Shown piece by piece: positions 43,353 to 53,882 of a stretch of DNA of 64,000 nt (its first letter is position 1; every line of letters begins with the position of its first letter). Origin of the DNA: WTFY01 sp026713925 (lineage in GTDB: Bacteria; Pseudomonadota; Gammaproteobacteria; UBA4575). The position numbers were made by a program, and so were the translations under genes. The DNA is taken from contig OY759361.1 in NCBI GenBank assembly GCA_963662355.1, positions 1,364,001-1,428,000 of the forward strand, written 5' to 3'. Under the pieces are notes generated by a model that was given only the letters and a program-made list of their open reading frames with translations, was not told where the DNA came from and did no database searches.

Positions 43353-44045
43353 ATGGCAAAGTCCGGTAAGAAACTTCGTGCCGCACGTGAAAAGGCAGAG
43401 GCAGGCAAGGTGTATGCGCCCGGCGATGCCATGCAGCTGGTAAAGGATTGTGCAGCAGCAAACTTCAAAGAGTCCGTGGACGCATGCGTGAAGCTTGGTG
43501 TGGACCCCAGGAAATCAGACCAGGTAGTCAGGGGTTCCACGGTACTTCCGCATGGTACGGGAAAAACCGTGCGGGTTGCGGTATTTGCAGAGGGGCAGCA
43601 GGCAGAGGCGGCTAAGACTGCCGGAGCCGAGTTGGTGGGCCTCGCAGATCTTGCAGAACAGGTCAAGGAAGGGCAGATCGGATTTGATGTGGCCATCGCG
43701 ACACCCGATGCGATGCGGGTTGTTGGACAACTGGGTCCGATTCTGGGTCCGCGTGGATTGATGCCGAACCCCAAAATGGGGACAGTGACTGCCAATGTTG
43801 AAAATGCTGTGAAAAATGCAAAAGCCGGCCAGGTGCGCTACAAGGCAGACAAGGGGGGACTCATTCACTGTTCGATAGGCAGCGTCGAGTTTGAGACGCC
43901 TCAGCTTGAAGAAAACCTCCAGGCATTGGTAGCCGACCTGGTAAAAGCCAAGCCGGCTTCGGCCAAGGGTATCTACATAAAAAAGGTCACGGTTTCTTCT
44001 ACCATGGGTACGGGAATACAGGTAGACCAGACCGTATGGGCATAA
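43353..44045 (+). CDS. rplA: 50S ribosomal protein L1
   Basis: ATG 43353 is chosen because MAKSGKKLRAAREKAE is the family N-terminus; a longer frame upstream overlaps rplK and is rejected. The core motif LGPILGPRGLMPNPKMGTVT, a hallmark of L1, is present. Length 230 residues. L1 commonly represses its own operon by binding the L11 leader mRNA. Confidence 0.97.
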   Translation: MAKSGKKLRAAREKAEAGKVYAPGDAMQLVKDCAAANFKESVDACVKLGVDPRKSDQVVRGSTVLPHGTGKTVRVAVFAEGQQAEAAKTAGAELVGLADLAEQVKEGQIGFDVAIATPDAMRVVGQLGPILGPRGLMPNPKMGTVTANVENAVKNAKAGQVRYKADKGGLIHCSIGSVEFETPQLEENLQALVADLVKAKPASAKGIYIKKVTVSSTMGTGIQVDQTVWA

Positions 44046-44282
44046 ACAGGTTTCGGGCCAGGCCTGAAGATTTGGCTTGCAGGTTTAGACTGACAGGCAC
44101 TTGAGCCTCGCAGGTGCAGGCGCGGGTATTGGTGCTGGCATGAGGACCTGGCCTGCGTAGACGTGTTATCCGGACCAGGGCCGCTCCTGGCGGGTTACAG
44201 GGTAAGGGCATACATATGCTGACGGGCATTTGTATGATCGTTAAACAACACTTTATATGTGTGGAATTCAAAGGACTCTGCT
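44046..44282 (+). promoter_or_regulatory. Leader region of the rplJL-rpoBC unit
   Basis: The 237-base gap between rplA and rplJ is where enterobacteria have the rplJ promoter and the L10-L12 binding leader. G+C-rich self-complementary stretches (for example 44168-44195) suggest a folded leader. A TTGTAT-17-TTATAT pair ends near 44258 but is a weak promoter match. Regulation by L10 is inference from related species. Confidence 0.35.
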
Positions 44283-44813
44283 GTGGCCTTACGACTGGAA
44301 CAGAAGAAGGAAGTTGTATCTGAAGTAGCACAGGTTGCCGCTGGAGCATACTCTGCAATAGCCGCTGAATATCGCGGCTTGAACGTAGTCGATCTGACGG
44401 GGCTTCGTGCCCGGGCACGAGAGCAGGGGGTCTATCTGAGAGTAGTAAAAAACACGCTTGCCAAGCGAGCCCTGCAGGGCACCTCATACGAATGCATGAG
44501 CCAGGGTCTGGCTGGACCCCTCATGCTGATGTTTTCACGGGAAGACCCAGGGTCAGCCGCACGGCTGGTCAAGGAGTTTACTGAAGACAATGAACTGCTT
44601 GTGGTCAAGATGATTGCTGTGGACGGTCAGCTTCTGGAAGCAACTGCATTGGAGAGGCTTTCCAGTTTGCCAAACAAGGAGCAGGCGCTGGGCATGTTGA
44701 TGGCCGTAATGAAGGCGCCGATAGAAAAACTCGTATGCACCTTGGCTGCGCCACATGCAACGCTGGTCAGAACAATTGCTGCCGTGCGCGATAAAAAGCA
44801 GGCAGGAGGGTAG
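44283..44813 (+). CDS. rplJ: 50S ribosomal protein L10
   Basis: GTG 44283 gives the family start MALRLEQKKEVVSEVAQVA with AAAGGA upstream; the longer frame from 44259 is not needed. The 176-residue protein has the rRNA-binding N-domain (VYLRVVKNTLAKRAL) and the C-terminal helix that anchors L7/L12 dimers. Confidence 0.95.
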   Translation: MALRLEQKKEVVSEVAQVAAGAYSAIAAEYRGLNVVDLTGLRARAREQGVYLRVVKNTLAKRALQGTSYECMSQGLAGPLMLMFSREDPGSAARLVKEFTEDNELLVVKMIAVDGQLLEATALERLSSLPNKEQALGMLMAVMKAPIEKLVCTLAAPHATLVRTIAAVRDKKQAGG

Positions 44814-44898
44814 GAGAACTGTGCCTTGCTCGAGTAGCGGGCAATGATCGATTTTGGTTTCATGGTTTTTGGGATATTGATTTTACTAGGAGATAGAA

Positions 44899-45273
44899 AT
44901 GGCTGTTACGAAAGAAGATATTCTTGAGACAATCTCTGGAATGAGTGTGATGGAAGTGGTCGATTTGATTTCGGACATGGAGGAAAGGTTCGGAGTCTCT
45001 GCGGCCCAGGTCGCCGTGCCTGCGGCAGTGGCCGACGGGGGCGGTGAAGCCGAAGCTGAAAAGGATGAATTTGACGTGGTCATGAGCAGCTTTGGGAGTA
45101 ACAAGATTGCTGTCATCAAGGTGGTGCGTACCATCACAGGTCTTGGCCTCAAGGAAGCGAAGGATATGGTTGAAGGCGTCCCGTCGACCATCAAGGAAGC
45201 TGTTGCAAAGGATGGTGCAGAGGAAATCAAAAAGCAGTTGGAAGAAGCAGGCGCAACAGTAGAACTCAAGTAA
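44899..45273 (+). CDS. rplL: 50S ribosomal protein L7/L12
   Basis: The 124-residue protein has an N-terminal dimerisation domain (SVMEVVDLISDMEERFGVSA), an Ala/Gly/Glu hinge and a C-terminal factor-binding domain with KIAVIKVVRTITGLGLKEAK. It recruits EF-G and EF-Tu to the ribosome. AGGAG precedes the ATG. Confidence 0.97.
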   Translation: MAVTKEDILETISGMSVMEVVDLISDMEERFGVSAAQVAVPAAVADGGGEAEAEKDEFDVVMSSFGSNKIAVIKVVRTITGLGLKEAKDMVEGVPSTIKEAVAKDGAEEIKKQLEEAGATVELK

Positions 45274-45306
45274 TCGTTGTTCGATTTAACCCTGACACCG
45301 ATCAGC

Positions 45307-45338
45307 CAGTGTTCATGAGAACGCTGCCGGACTTTTTT
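45307..45338 (+). terminator. Attenuator-like hairpin between rplL and rpoB
   Basis: CAGTGTTC (45307-45314) pairs with GAACGCTG (45319-45326), one G-U pair, loop ATGA; TTTTTT follows at 45333-45338 after six bases. Enterobacteria have a partial terminator at the same place that lowers rpoBC relative to ribosomal protein expression. Confidence 0.5.
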
Positions 45339-45369
45339 GTATGTGCATTTTGATAATGGGGTAACCTCA

Positions 45370-48300
45370 ATGGCCTATAGCTACACCAGCAAGAAACGGA
45401 TCCGGAAGGATTTTGGCAAGAGACCTGAAATCCTGGCGGTCCCTTACATGTTGCAGATTCAACTGGCTTCATACCGACGGTTTTTACAGGATGAAAAATT
45501 GAATGAAGGCCGTGAAGAATTCGGCCTGCAAGGCGTATTCAATTCAGTATTTCCAATCGTGAGTTATTCTGGAAACGTCGAGCTTGAATATGTAAGTTAC
45601 CGATTGGAACAGCCTCCGTTTGAAGTCAAGGAATGCCAGTTAAGGAGCCTCACGTACCATGCTCCCCTGAAGGTACTCTTGCGCCTGGTTATCTATGACA
45701 AGGATGCACCTGCCGGCTCCAAGAAAGTCAAGGATGTCAAGGAGCAGGAAGTCTACATGGGCGAGTTGCCGCTGATGACCGATACCGGGGCATTTGTCAT
45801 CAATGGTACGGAGCGTGTGATCGTGTCCCAGTTGCACCGTTCTCCAGGCGTGTTTTTCGACCATGACAAAGGCAAAACGCATTCCTCAGGCAAGCTTTTG
45901 CATTCTGCCAGGGTCATCCCTTACCGCGGGTCATGGCTGGATTTTGAGTTTGATCATAAGGATTGTCTTTTTGTGCGTATTGATCGGCGCAGGAAACTGC
46001 CTGCAACCGTTTTATTGCGTGCATTAGGCTTTAGTGCTGAAGAGATTCTTGCCACATTTTTTGATACCAATTCAGTACACATCACTGACACAGGCTTTAT
46101 TCTGGATTTAATTCCGGAAAGGCTGCGGGGTGAAATTTCTCCGTTTGAGATCAAGGCAGGCAGCAAGGTAATCGTTGAGGCAGGTCGGCGTATTACAGTA
46201 CGCCATGTGCGGCAAATAGAAAAAGCAGGCATCAAGAAACTTGATGTTCCGGTCGAGTACCTGTTTGGCAAGATCCTTGCCAAGGACTTGGTTGACGTCG
46301 ATACAGGTGAAGTGGTTTGCAGTGCCAATGATGAGCTCACCGAGGAAAATATCGAGAAAATCCTCGAGTCTTCGGTGGATACGCTGGAGTTGCTCTATAC
46401 AAATGACATTGATCGCCGCCCGTATGTCACGTCCACTCTCGCGATAGACGCAACCACCAACGAGCTGGAGGCCCAGGTAGAAATATACCGCATGATGCGC
46501 CCGGGTGAGCCGCCTACCAAGGATGCGGCCCAGAACTTGTTCCAGAATCTGTTTTTTGTGCCGGAACGCTATGACCTGTCACCGGTAGGACGGATGAAGT
46601 TTAACCGTCGCGTAGGAAGGGAGGAAACATCAGGTCCGGGTACCCTCAGCAAGGAAGATATTTTGGATGTCATGCGAACGCTCATTGATATTCCCAACGG
46701 AAAGGGCATGGTTGATGACATTGACCACTTGGGAAATCGCCGTGTGCGGTGTGTAGGTGAAATGGTCGAGAATGCTTTCCGGGTAGGCCTGGTCAGAGTC
46801 GAACGTGCTGTGAAGGAGCGGCTGACCTTGGCAGAATCCGAGGGATTGATGCCACAGGAAATGATTAATGCAAAGCCGGTGGCTGCTGCGATAAAGGAGT
46901 TTTTCGGCTCGAGTCAGCTTTCACAATTCATGGACCAGAATAACCCGCTTTCTGAAATCACCCACAAGCGCAGAATTTCTGCTTTGGGGCCAGGGGGCCT
47001 GACGCGTGAGCGTGCAGGATTTGAAGTTCGGGATGTACACCCTACCCACTATGGACGAGTTTGTCCGATCGAAACCCCTGAGGGTCCAAACATCGGGTTG
47101 ATCAACTCGCTGGCGATATTTGCCCGCACTAATGAATACGGCTTCTTGGAGACTCCGTACAGGAAAGTCACCAATGGGAAGGTCACCGCCGAAATCGAGT
47201 ATCTGTCAGCCATTGAGGAGAGTCAGTTTACGATTGCCCAGGCGAATGCACGTCTGGATGATAAGGGCCGGTTTCTGGACGGACTGGTGTCTGTCCGGCA
47301 CAGGAACGAGTTTTCTCTTGTACCTTCCGAGGAAGTCGAATACATGGACGTGTCGCCAAAGCAAATCGTATCGGTTGCAGCGTCACTTATCCCGTTCCTG
47401 GAACATGATGATGCCAACCGGGCGCTCATGGGTTCAAACATGCAGCGTCAGGCTGTACCTACCCTGATTTCTGAAAAACCACTGGTCGGGACAGGTATAG
47501 AGCGTGTTGTAGCCATCGATTCAGGTGCTGCGCTGGTTTCAAGGCGCAGTGGTGTCGTGGATACCGTTGACGCCGGGCGGATCGTGGTACGGGTAAATGA
47601 TGATGAAACTGAAGCAGGCGAGCCGGGCGTGGATATTTATAATCTGACCAAATACACGCGTTCCAATCAAAACACCTGTATCAACCAGAAGCCACTGGTG
47701 CGTCTTGGAGACGTCATTGCCAAGGGCGATGTGCTGGCAGACGGGCCTTCAACCGACCTGGGTGAACTGGCGCTGGGACAGAATGTACTGGTCGCATTCA
47801 TGCCATGGAATGGATATAACTTTGAAGATTCGGTTTTAATTTCCGAGCGTGTCGTCGAGGAAGACCGCTTTACTACCATACATATTGAAGAGCTCAGTTG
47901 TTTTGCCCGGGATACCAAGCTTGGTGCGGAAGAAATCACTGCAGATATACCCAATGTAAGCGAAAGCCTGTTGGCCAAGCTCGATGATTCCGGGGTTGTG
48001 TATGTAGGCGCTGAGGTCAAACCTGGTGACATCCTTGTAGGAAAAGTGACACCCAAGGGAGAAACACAGCTTACGCCCGAGGAAAAATTGTTACGTGCGA
48101 TTTTTGGTGAAAAGGCCTCCGATGTAAAAGACACGTCATTGCGTGTTCCGTCAGGAATGGAAGGCACAGTGATCGATGTGAGAGTGTTCACGCGTGACGG
48201 GGTAAGCAAGGACAAGCGTGCCTTGCAGATCGAGGAAGCTGAAATCGATCAGGTGCGCAAAGACCTGAATGACCAGTTGCGCATTTATGAAGACGATATC

Positions 48301-49452
48301 TACAGCCGGGTAGAACGCCTGATTGCCAATGAGGTTGCAGAGGGCGGCCCGGATGGCCTGAAAGCGGGTGCCAAGATCAACAAGGCATATCTCGATAGCG
48401 TGGGGCGAGAACGCTGGTTTGAAATTCGAATCCGTGCCGAGCAAGTGCATTCGCAGCTGGAAAAGCTTTCCAACCAGCTGAGAGAACAGCGCGAATCTTT
48501 TGAACAGAGGCTGGAGGAAAAGAGGGAGAAAATTACGGCAGGCGATGATCTTGCTCCGGGTGTTTTGAAGATGGTCAAGGTGTACCTGGCCGTCAAACGC
48601 CGCATGCAGCCAGGTGACAAGGTGGCAGGCCGCCATGGAAACAAGGGGGTGGTTTCAATGATTGTGCCGGTCGAAGACATGCCCTATATGGAAAATGGGA
48701 CGCCAGTCGATATCGTCTTGAATCCCCTGGGTGTTCCTTCGCGTATGAATGTTGGACAGGTACTTGAAACTCACCTGGGCTGGGCTGCAAAAGGCCTCGG
48801 TCTGAAAATTGGTCAAATACTCAGTAAAACAAATAAAGTCAATGGACTACGAGATATTCTGAATGATATATATAATGAAGATAAAGGAATTCCGGTTGCG
48901 CTGAATGAATTCAGTGATGAAGAGATCCAGACGTTATCAAAGAATTTATGCCAGGGTGTGCCGGTGGCTACGCCTGTATTTGATGGAGCACAGGAGTTCG
49001 AGATCAAACGCATGCTGAAGCTTGCGGGCTTGCCAGAGGATGGGCAGACCTACCTGTGGGACGGGCGAACTGGCGAACGGTTTGATCGCAAGATCACGGT
49101 GGGCTACATGTACATGATGAAGCTCAATCATCTTGTTGATGACAAGATGCATGCACGTTCGACCGGACCTTACAGCCTAGTTACCCAGCAGCCATTGGGG
49201 GGTAAGGCTCAGTTTGGTGGTCAGCGCTTTGGCGAAATGGAGGTCTGGGCGCTTGAAGCGTACGGTGCTTCATACACCCTGCAGGAAATGCTGACGGTCA
49301 AGTCTGATGACGTCATGGGCCGTAACAAGATGTACAAGAATATTGTAGATAGCAATCACAGGATAGATGCCAGCATGCCAGAGTCATTCAATGTGCTGAT
49401 GAAAGAGATTCGTTCTCTCGGTTTGAACATAGACTTTGAACAGAAAGCCTGA
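45370..49452 (+). CDS. rpoB: DNA-directed RNA polymerase subunit beta
   Basis: ATG 45370 yields the family start MAYSYTSKKRIRKDFGKRP; an upstream in-frame ATG at 45337 is disregarded. The 1360-residue protein includes the rifampicin cluster FFGSSQLSQFMDQNNPLSE and RRISALGPGGLTRERAG without known resistance changes, the catalytic-centre contacts (GDKVAGRHGNKGVVS) and the C-terminal GGKAQFGGQRFGEMEVWALEA clamp segment. Confidence 0.98.
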   Translation: MAYSYTSKKRIRKDFGKRPEILAVPYMLQIQLASYRRFLQDEKLNEGREEFGLQGVFNSVFPIVSYSGNVELEYVSYRLEQPPFEVKECQLRSLTYHAPLKVLLRLVIYDKDAPAGSKKVKDVKEQEVYMGELPLMTDTGAFVINGTERVIVSQLHRSPGVFFDHDKGKTHSSGKLLHSARVIPYRGSWLDFEFDHKDCLFVRIDRRRKLPATVLLRALGFSAEEILATFFDTNSVHITDTGFILDLIPERLRGEISPFEIKAGSKVIVEAGRRITVRHVRQIEKAGIKKLDVPVEYLFGKILAKDLVDVDTGEVVCSANDELTEENIEKILESSVDTLELLYTNDIDRRPYVTSTLAIDATTNELEAQVEIYRMMRPGEPPTKDAAQNLFQNLFFVPERYDLSPVGRMKFNRRVGREETSGPGTLSKEDILDVMRTLIDIPNGKGMVDDIDHLGNRRVRCVGEMVENAFRVGLVRVERAVKERLTLAESEGLMPQEMINAKPVAAAIKEFFGSSQLSQFMDQNNPLSEITHKRRISALGPGGLTRERAGFEVRDVHPTHYGRVCPIETPEGPNIGLINSLAIFARTNEYGFLETPYRKVTNGKVTAEIEYLSAIEESQFTIAQANARLDDKGRFLDGLVSVRHRNEFSLVPSEEVEYMDVSPKQIVSVAASLIPFLEHDDANRALMGSNMQRQAVPTLISEKPLVGTGIERVVAIDSGAALVSRRSGVVDTVDAGRIVVRVNDDETEAGEPGVDIYNLTKYTRSNQNTCINQKPLVRLGDVIAKGDVLADGPSTDLGELALGQNVLVAFMPWNGYNFEDSVLISERVVEEDRFTTIHIEELSCFARDTKLGAEEITADIPNVSESLLAKLDDSGVVYVGAEVKPGDILVGKVTPKGETQLTPEEKLLRAIFGEKASDVKDTSLRVPSGMEGTVIDVRVFTRDGVSKDKRALQIEEAEIDQVRKDLNDQLRIYEDDIYSRVERLIANEVAEGGPDGLKAGAKINKAYLDSVGRERWFEIRIRAEQVHSQLEKLSNQLREQRESFEQRLEEKREKITAGDDLAPGVLKMVKVYLAVKRRMQPGDKVAGRHGNKGVVSMIVPVEDMPYMENGTPVDIVLNPLGVPSRMNVGQVLETHLGWAAKGLGLKIGQILSKTNKVNGLRDILNDIYNEDKGIPVALNEFSDEEIQTLSKNLCQGVPVATPVFDGAQEFEIKRMLKLAGLPEDGQTYLWDGRTGERFDRKITVGYMYMMKLNHLVDDKMHARSTGPYSLVTQQPLGGKAQFGGQRFGEMEVWALEAYGASYTLQEMLTVKSDDVMGRNKMYKNIVDSNHRIDASMPESFNVLMKEIRSLGLNIDFEQKA

Positions 49453-49533
49453 TTCAGACTGTACGGACATCTGTATAGGTTTAATGCTGCATATGCAACG
49501 AGCTTGCATTGCGGCAAACGGTACGAGGGAATC

Positions 49534-52500
49534 ATGAGAGACTTAATTAGTTTGTTGAAGCATACGGGTGAGGTCGAGGACTTTGATGCGATACGTATCG
49601 GTTTGGCATCACCTGACATGATCCGGTCTTGGTCGTATGGTGAAGTCAAGAAGCCTGAAACCATTAACTATCGCACGTTCAAGCCAGAGCGAGAGGGCTT
49701 GTTCTGTGCAAAGATTTTTGGGCCAAACAAGGACTACGAATGCCTGTGCGGGAAATACAAACGTCTGAAGCATCGTGGCGTCGTGTGCGAGAAATGTGGC
49801 GTTGAAGTAACACTGACTAAAGTGCGTCGTGAGCGAATGGGGCACATTGAGCTTGCCAGCCCTGTCGCCCATATCTGGTTTCTGAAATCGTTGCCTTCAC
49901 GCATCGGGTTGCTGCTGGACATGACCTTGCGTGACGTGGAACGCATACTCTACTTTGAAGCATTTATCGTCATTGACCCTGGCATGACCGGGCTTGAACA
50001 CAAGCAATTGCTTTCCGATGAAGCCTATCTGGAAGCAATCGAAGCCTATGGAGACGAGTTTGATGCGCGCATGGGAGCTGAGGCAATTTACGAGCTGCTG
50101 AAGCAGGTTGACCTGGAACAGGAAATTACCGATTTGCGAGAGGATATCAAGGAGACACGCTCTGAAGCGAAGTTGAAACGGTTTTCCAAGCGCCTGAGGC
50201 TAGCTGAGTATTTCATCGAGTCGGGCAACAAGCCTGAATGGATGGTGTTGACTGTATTGCCTGTTTTACCGCCAGATCTTCGGCCCCTGGTACACCTGGA
50301 TGGCGGACGTTTTGCAACCTCCGATCTGAATGACCTGTATCGACGGGTGATCAACCGTAACAACCGGTTGAAGCGATTGCTGGAGCTGAATGCACCCGAC
50401 ATCATTGTTCGCAATGAGAAGCGCATGCTGCAAGAAGCAGTGGATGCCTTGCTGGATAATGGGCGCCGTGGTCGAGCAATCACCGGTACCAACCGGCGTG
50501 CACTCAAGTCCCTTGCAGACATGATCAAGGGCAAACAGGGGCGTTTTCGCCAGAATCTGCTGGGGAAACGGGTAGACTATTCAGGACGTTCGGTCATCGT
50601 AGTCGGGCCAACACTGAAACTGCACCAGTGCGGGTTACCCAAAAAGATGGCTCTGGAACTTTTCAAGCCATTCATATTCAGCAAGCTCCACATGCGTGGA
50701 ATCGCGCCGACTATCAAGGCTTGTAAAAAAGTCGTTGAGAAAGAAGGCCCGGAAGTCTGGGATATCCTTGAGGAAGTCATCCGGGAGCATCCTGTACTGT
50801 TGAATCGTGCGCCTACGCTGCACCGTCTGGGCATACAGGCGTTTGAACCCATTCTGATCGAAGGCAAGGCAATCCAGCTGCATCCTTTGGTGTGCACCGC
50901 GTTCAATGCCGATTTTGACGGAGACCAGATGGCCGTTCATGTGCCCCTGTCTGTTGAGGCACAGCTGGAAAGCCGTGCCCTGATTATGTCCACCAACAAT
51001 GTATTGTCCCCTGCAAACGGCAGCCCCATTATCGTTCCATCCCAGGACATCGTCCTGGGCCTGTATTACCTCACGCGTGAAAAAGTGGATGAACACGGTA
51101 ACGGCATGTGTTTTTCCGATGTGGAAGAGGCGCAGCGAGCTTACGAGGGCGGTGCAGTCGGATTGCATGCCAAAGTAAAGATTCGGGTTGACGATGTGGA
51201 TGAAGATCAGGATGGCAACGTGCAGAAGGTACGTCGTGTCATCGAAACCACTGTGGGACGTGCGATCCTTTCAAAGGTGTTACCCGAAGGCTTGCCATTT
51301 GCACTGGTAAACCGTGATATGAACAAACGTGCGATTTCATCACTTATTGACGAGTCGTACCGCCGTACAGGGCTGAAAGATACGGTAATCCTTGCAGACA
51401 AGCTGATGTACACAGGGTTTCATCATGCAACCCGTGCAGGGATTTCATTCTGTGCAGATGACATGGTAATCCCGGAAGAGAAACAAACCATTCTCGGTGA
51501 TGCGGAAAAGGAAGTCGAAGAGATCGCTTCCCAGTATGCATCCGGACTTGTAACCAGAGAAGAGCGCTACAACAAGGTCATTGACATCTGGTCGCATACC
51601 AACGAGCAGGTGGCCAAGGCCATGATGAGTCGACTTGGCAATGAAAAAGTCAGGGATCCAGATGGCAAATCCATTACCCAGAAATCATTCAACTCCATCT
51701 ACATGATGGCAGATTCAGGCGCCAGGGGCTCTGCAGCTCAAATTCGCCAGCTCGCAGGCATGCGGGGGCTGATGGCTAAACCAGACGGCTCGATTATTGA
51801 AACACCTATCACTGCAAATTTCCGTGAAGGTTTGAATGTACTGCAATACTTCATTTCTACACACGGCGCACGCAAGGGTCTTGCCGATACCGCGTTGAAG
51901 ACGGCCAACTCCGGCTATTTGACGCGTCGCTTGGTGGATGTTGCGCAGGACTTGGTTGTGACCGAGATTGACTGCGAAACTTCCAAAGGCATGATAATGA
52001 AACCTGTCATCGAAGGCGGTGATGTTGTGCAAACCCTGCAAAGCCGTGTACTGGGCAGAGTGGTTGCTGAAGATGTCCTGGATGTGAATGGGACTGATGT
52101 CCTGATTCCTGCAAGTACACTCCTGGATGAAGTGTGGTGCAAGAGGTTTGAGGATCTGGGTGTAGACGAGATAAAAGTTCGCACCCCTATCAATTGTGAA
52201 ACCCGTTACGGGGTTTGCTCGAATTGCTATGGCCGAGATCTGGCACGTGGACACCTCGTCAACATAGGTGAAGCTGTCGGAGTCATTGCGGCCCAGTCTA
52301 TTGGTGAACCGGGCACACAGCTGACCATGCGGACGTTCCATATTGGGGGTGCTGCAAATCGTGCAGCTTCAACAAGTGGTATCACTGTGAAAACTTCAGG
52401 CACGATCCGCATGCACAATGTGAAGCTGGTACAGCATAGGGACGGGCATAATGTCGCGGTATCGCGTTCGGGTGAATTAAGTGTTGCCGACGAGCATGGG

Positions 52501-53784
52501 CGTGAAAAAGAACGTTATAAAATCAGTTATGGAGCTTCAATTGCAGTCGATGATGGGGATGCAGTGGAAGCAGGGCAGACTGTTGCGACCTGGGATCCGC
52601 ACATACGTCCTATCGTCACTGAAGTGTCTGGCCGGATTCAACTGGTCGATTTTGCTGACGGTGTCACCGTCAGCATGTTTGCAGACAAGGTTACGGGTTT
52701 GAGTTCCGCAATCGTACTGGACCCGAAGAGTCGACCAGCTGCCGGCAAGGATTTGCGGCCTGCTGTGAATTTGCTCGACTCAAGCGGTGAACTTTTGAAA
52801 TTTGCAGGAACTGAAAAACCGGCACATTACACCCTGCACCCGGGTGCCATCATCAGCTTGTCCGATGGAGATACGGTAGACGTAGGTGATGTCATTGCAC
52901 GTATTCCACAGGAGTCTTCCAAGACGCGTGATATCACTGGCGGCTTGCCGCGAGTTGCAGACCTGTTTGAGGCACGCAAGCCTAAAGAACCTGCAGTGCT
53001 AGCCGAACAGACTGGCACGGTAAGTTTCGGGAAAGACACGAAAGGAAAGGAGCGTCTCGTGATAACCGATGAAGAGGGTGAGTCCAAGGAAGTGCTGATA
53101 CCAAAATGGCGGCAGATCAATGTGTTCGAAGGGGAACACGTTGAAAGGGGCGAGGTCATTGTAGATGGTGAACTCAACCTGCATGATATTCTGCGTTTAC
53201 TGGGTATCAATCAGCTTGCAGGCTATCTGGTAAAGGAAATTCAGGACGTATACCGTTTGCAGGGTGTTGAAATTGATGACAAGCACATCGAAGTCATTAT
53301 CAGGCAAATGCTACGTAAGGCAGAGATCACCGACCCAGGTGATACGAATTTCCTGATGGGTGAGCAGGTCGAGAAATCTCGGGTGCTCGAAGTGAATGAA
53401 AACATGGAAGCGGAGGACAAAGGGCCTGCAGAGTTTGGGCCCGTATTACTTGGCGTTACCAAGGCATCGCTGGTTACGGAATCTTTTATATCTGCAGCGT
53501 CATTCCAGGAGACCACGCGTGTATTGACAGAGGCCTCGGTAAGAGGGTCGAAGGATTCATTGCGCGGTTTGAAAGAAAATGTCATTGTTGGTCGCTTGAT
53601 TCCCGCCGGTACAGGCCTGGCCTACCACGAAGAGCGGCGTCGCAATCTTCTGGCAGAGACTGCAGTCAGCGAGTCAAGCGAGGACAATGATCTGACTGAA
53701 GAGCTGGCTGAAGAAGCATTGGCAGAAGAGCTTTCAGCGGCAAATGGGGATACTCAAGCAACTGGAGTGGCCTCTGGTGCCTGA
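49534..53784 (+). CDS. rpoC: DNA-directed RNA polymerase subunit beta'
   Basis: ATG 49534 with GAGGGA upstream gives MRDLISLLKHTGEVEDFDAIRI. The 1416-residue protein has the N-terminal zinc finger (CLCGKYKRLKHRGVVCEKC), the catalytic NADFDGDQMAVHVP with three magnesium-binding aspartates, the trigger-loop region with GEPGTQLTMRTFHIGG and a second zinc site (CETRYGVCSNCYGRDLA). Confidence 0.98.
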   Translation: MRDLISLLKHTGEVEDFDAIRIGLASPDMIRSWSYGEVKKPETINYRTFKPEREGLFCAKIFGPNKDYECLCGKYKRLKHRGVVCEKCGVEVTLTKVRRERMGHIELASPVAHIWFLKSLPSRIGLLLDMTLRDVERILYFEAFIVIDPGMTGLEHKQLLSDEAYLEAIEAYGDEFDARMGAEAIYELLKQVDLEQEITDLREDIKETRSEAKLKRFSKRLRLAEYFIESGNKPEWMVLTVLPVLPPDLRPLVHLDGGRFATSDLNDLYRRVINRNNRLKRLLELNAPDIIVRNEKRMLQEAVDALLDNGRRGRAITGTNRRALKSLADMIKGKQGRFRQNLLGKRVDYSGRSVIVVGPTLKLHQCGLPKKMALELFKPFIFSKLHMRGIAPTIKACKKVVEKEGPEVWDILEEVIREHPVLLNRAPTLHRLGIQAFEPILIEGKAIQLHPLVCTAFNADFDGDQMAVHVPLSVEAQLESRALIMSTNNVLSPANGSPIIVPSQDIVLGLYYLTREKVDEHGNGMCFSDVEEAQRAYEGGAVGLHAKVKIRVDDVDEDQDGNVQKVRRVIETTVGRAILSKVLPEGLPFALVNRDMNKRAISSLIDESYRRTGLKDTVILADKLMYTGFHHATRAGISFCADDMVIPEEKQTILGDAEKEVEEIASQYASGLVTREERYNKVIDIWSHTNEQVAKAMMSRLGNEKVRDPDGKSITQKSFNSIYMMADSGARGSAAQIRQLAGMRGLMAKPDGSIIETPITANFREGLNVLQYFISTHGARKGLADTALKTANSGYLTRRLVDVAQDLVVTEIDCETSKGMIMKPVIEGGDVVQTLQSRVLGRVVAEDVLDVNGTDVLIPASTLLDEVWCKRFEDLGVDEIKVRTPINCETRYGVCSNCYGRDLARGHLVNIGEAVGVIAAQSIGEPGTQLTMRTFHIGGAANRAASTSGITVKTSGTIRMHNVKLVQHRDGHNVAVSRSGELSVADEHGREKERYKISYGASIAVDDGDAVEAGQTVATWDPHIRPIVTEVSGRIQLVDFADGVTVSMFADKVTGLSSAIVLDPKSRPAAGKDLRPAVNLLDSSGELLKFAGTEKPAHYTLHPGAIISLSDGDTVDVGDVIARIPQESSKTRDITGGLPRVADLFEARKPKEPAVLAEQTGTVSFGKDTKGKERLVITDEEGESKEVLIPKWRQINVFEGEHVERGEVIVDGELNLHDILRLLGINQLAGYLVKEIQDVYRLQGVEIDDKHIEVIIRQMLRKAEITDPGDTNFLMGEQVEKSRVLEVNENMEAEDKGPAEFGPVLLGVTKASLVTESFISAASFQETTRVLTEASVRGSKDSLRGLKENVIVGRLIPAGTGLAYHEERRRNLLAETAVSESSEDNDLTEELAEEALAEELSAANGDTQATGVASGA

Positions 53785-53839
53785 TTGCTGCAAAACTTTC
53801 AAATCTCTCACTAAAAAAGAGAGTTTGCAACCTTCCAGC

Positions 53840-53868
53840 TTGACAGCATGACCAAGGGTTTCTACAAT
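53840..53868 (+). promoter_or_regulatory. Strong sigma-70-type promoter of the str operon
   Basis: TTGACA (53840-53845, perfect -35), 17-base spacer, TACAAT (53863-53868, five of six). The expected start near 53875 lies just before a terminator-like hairpin and about 58 bases before rpsL. Confidence 0.65.
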
Positions 53869-53882
53869 TCCGCCGCTGACGC

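Noticed and set aside
45640..53600. Many long antisense frames inside rpoB and rpoC, up to about 200 codons
   Set aside because: They mirror codon bias of the sense genes and have no initiation signals or domains.
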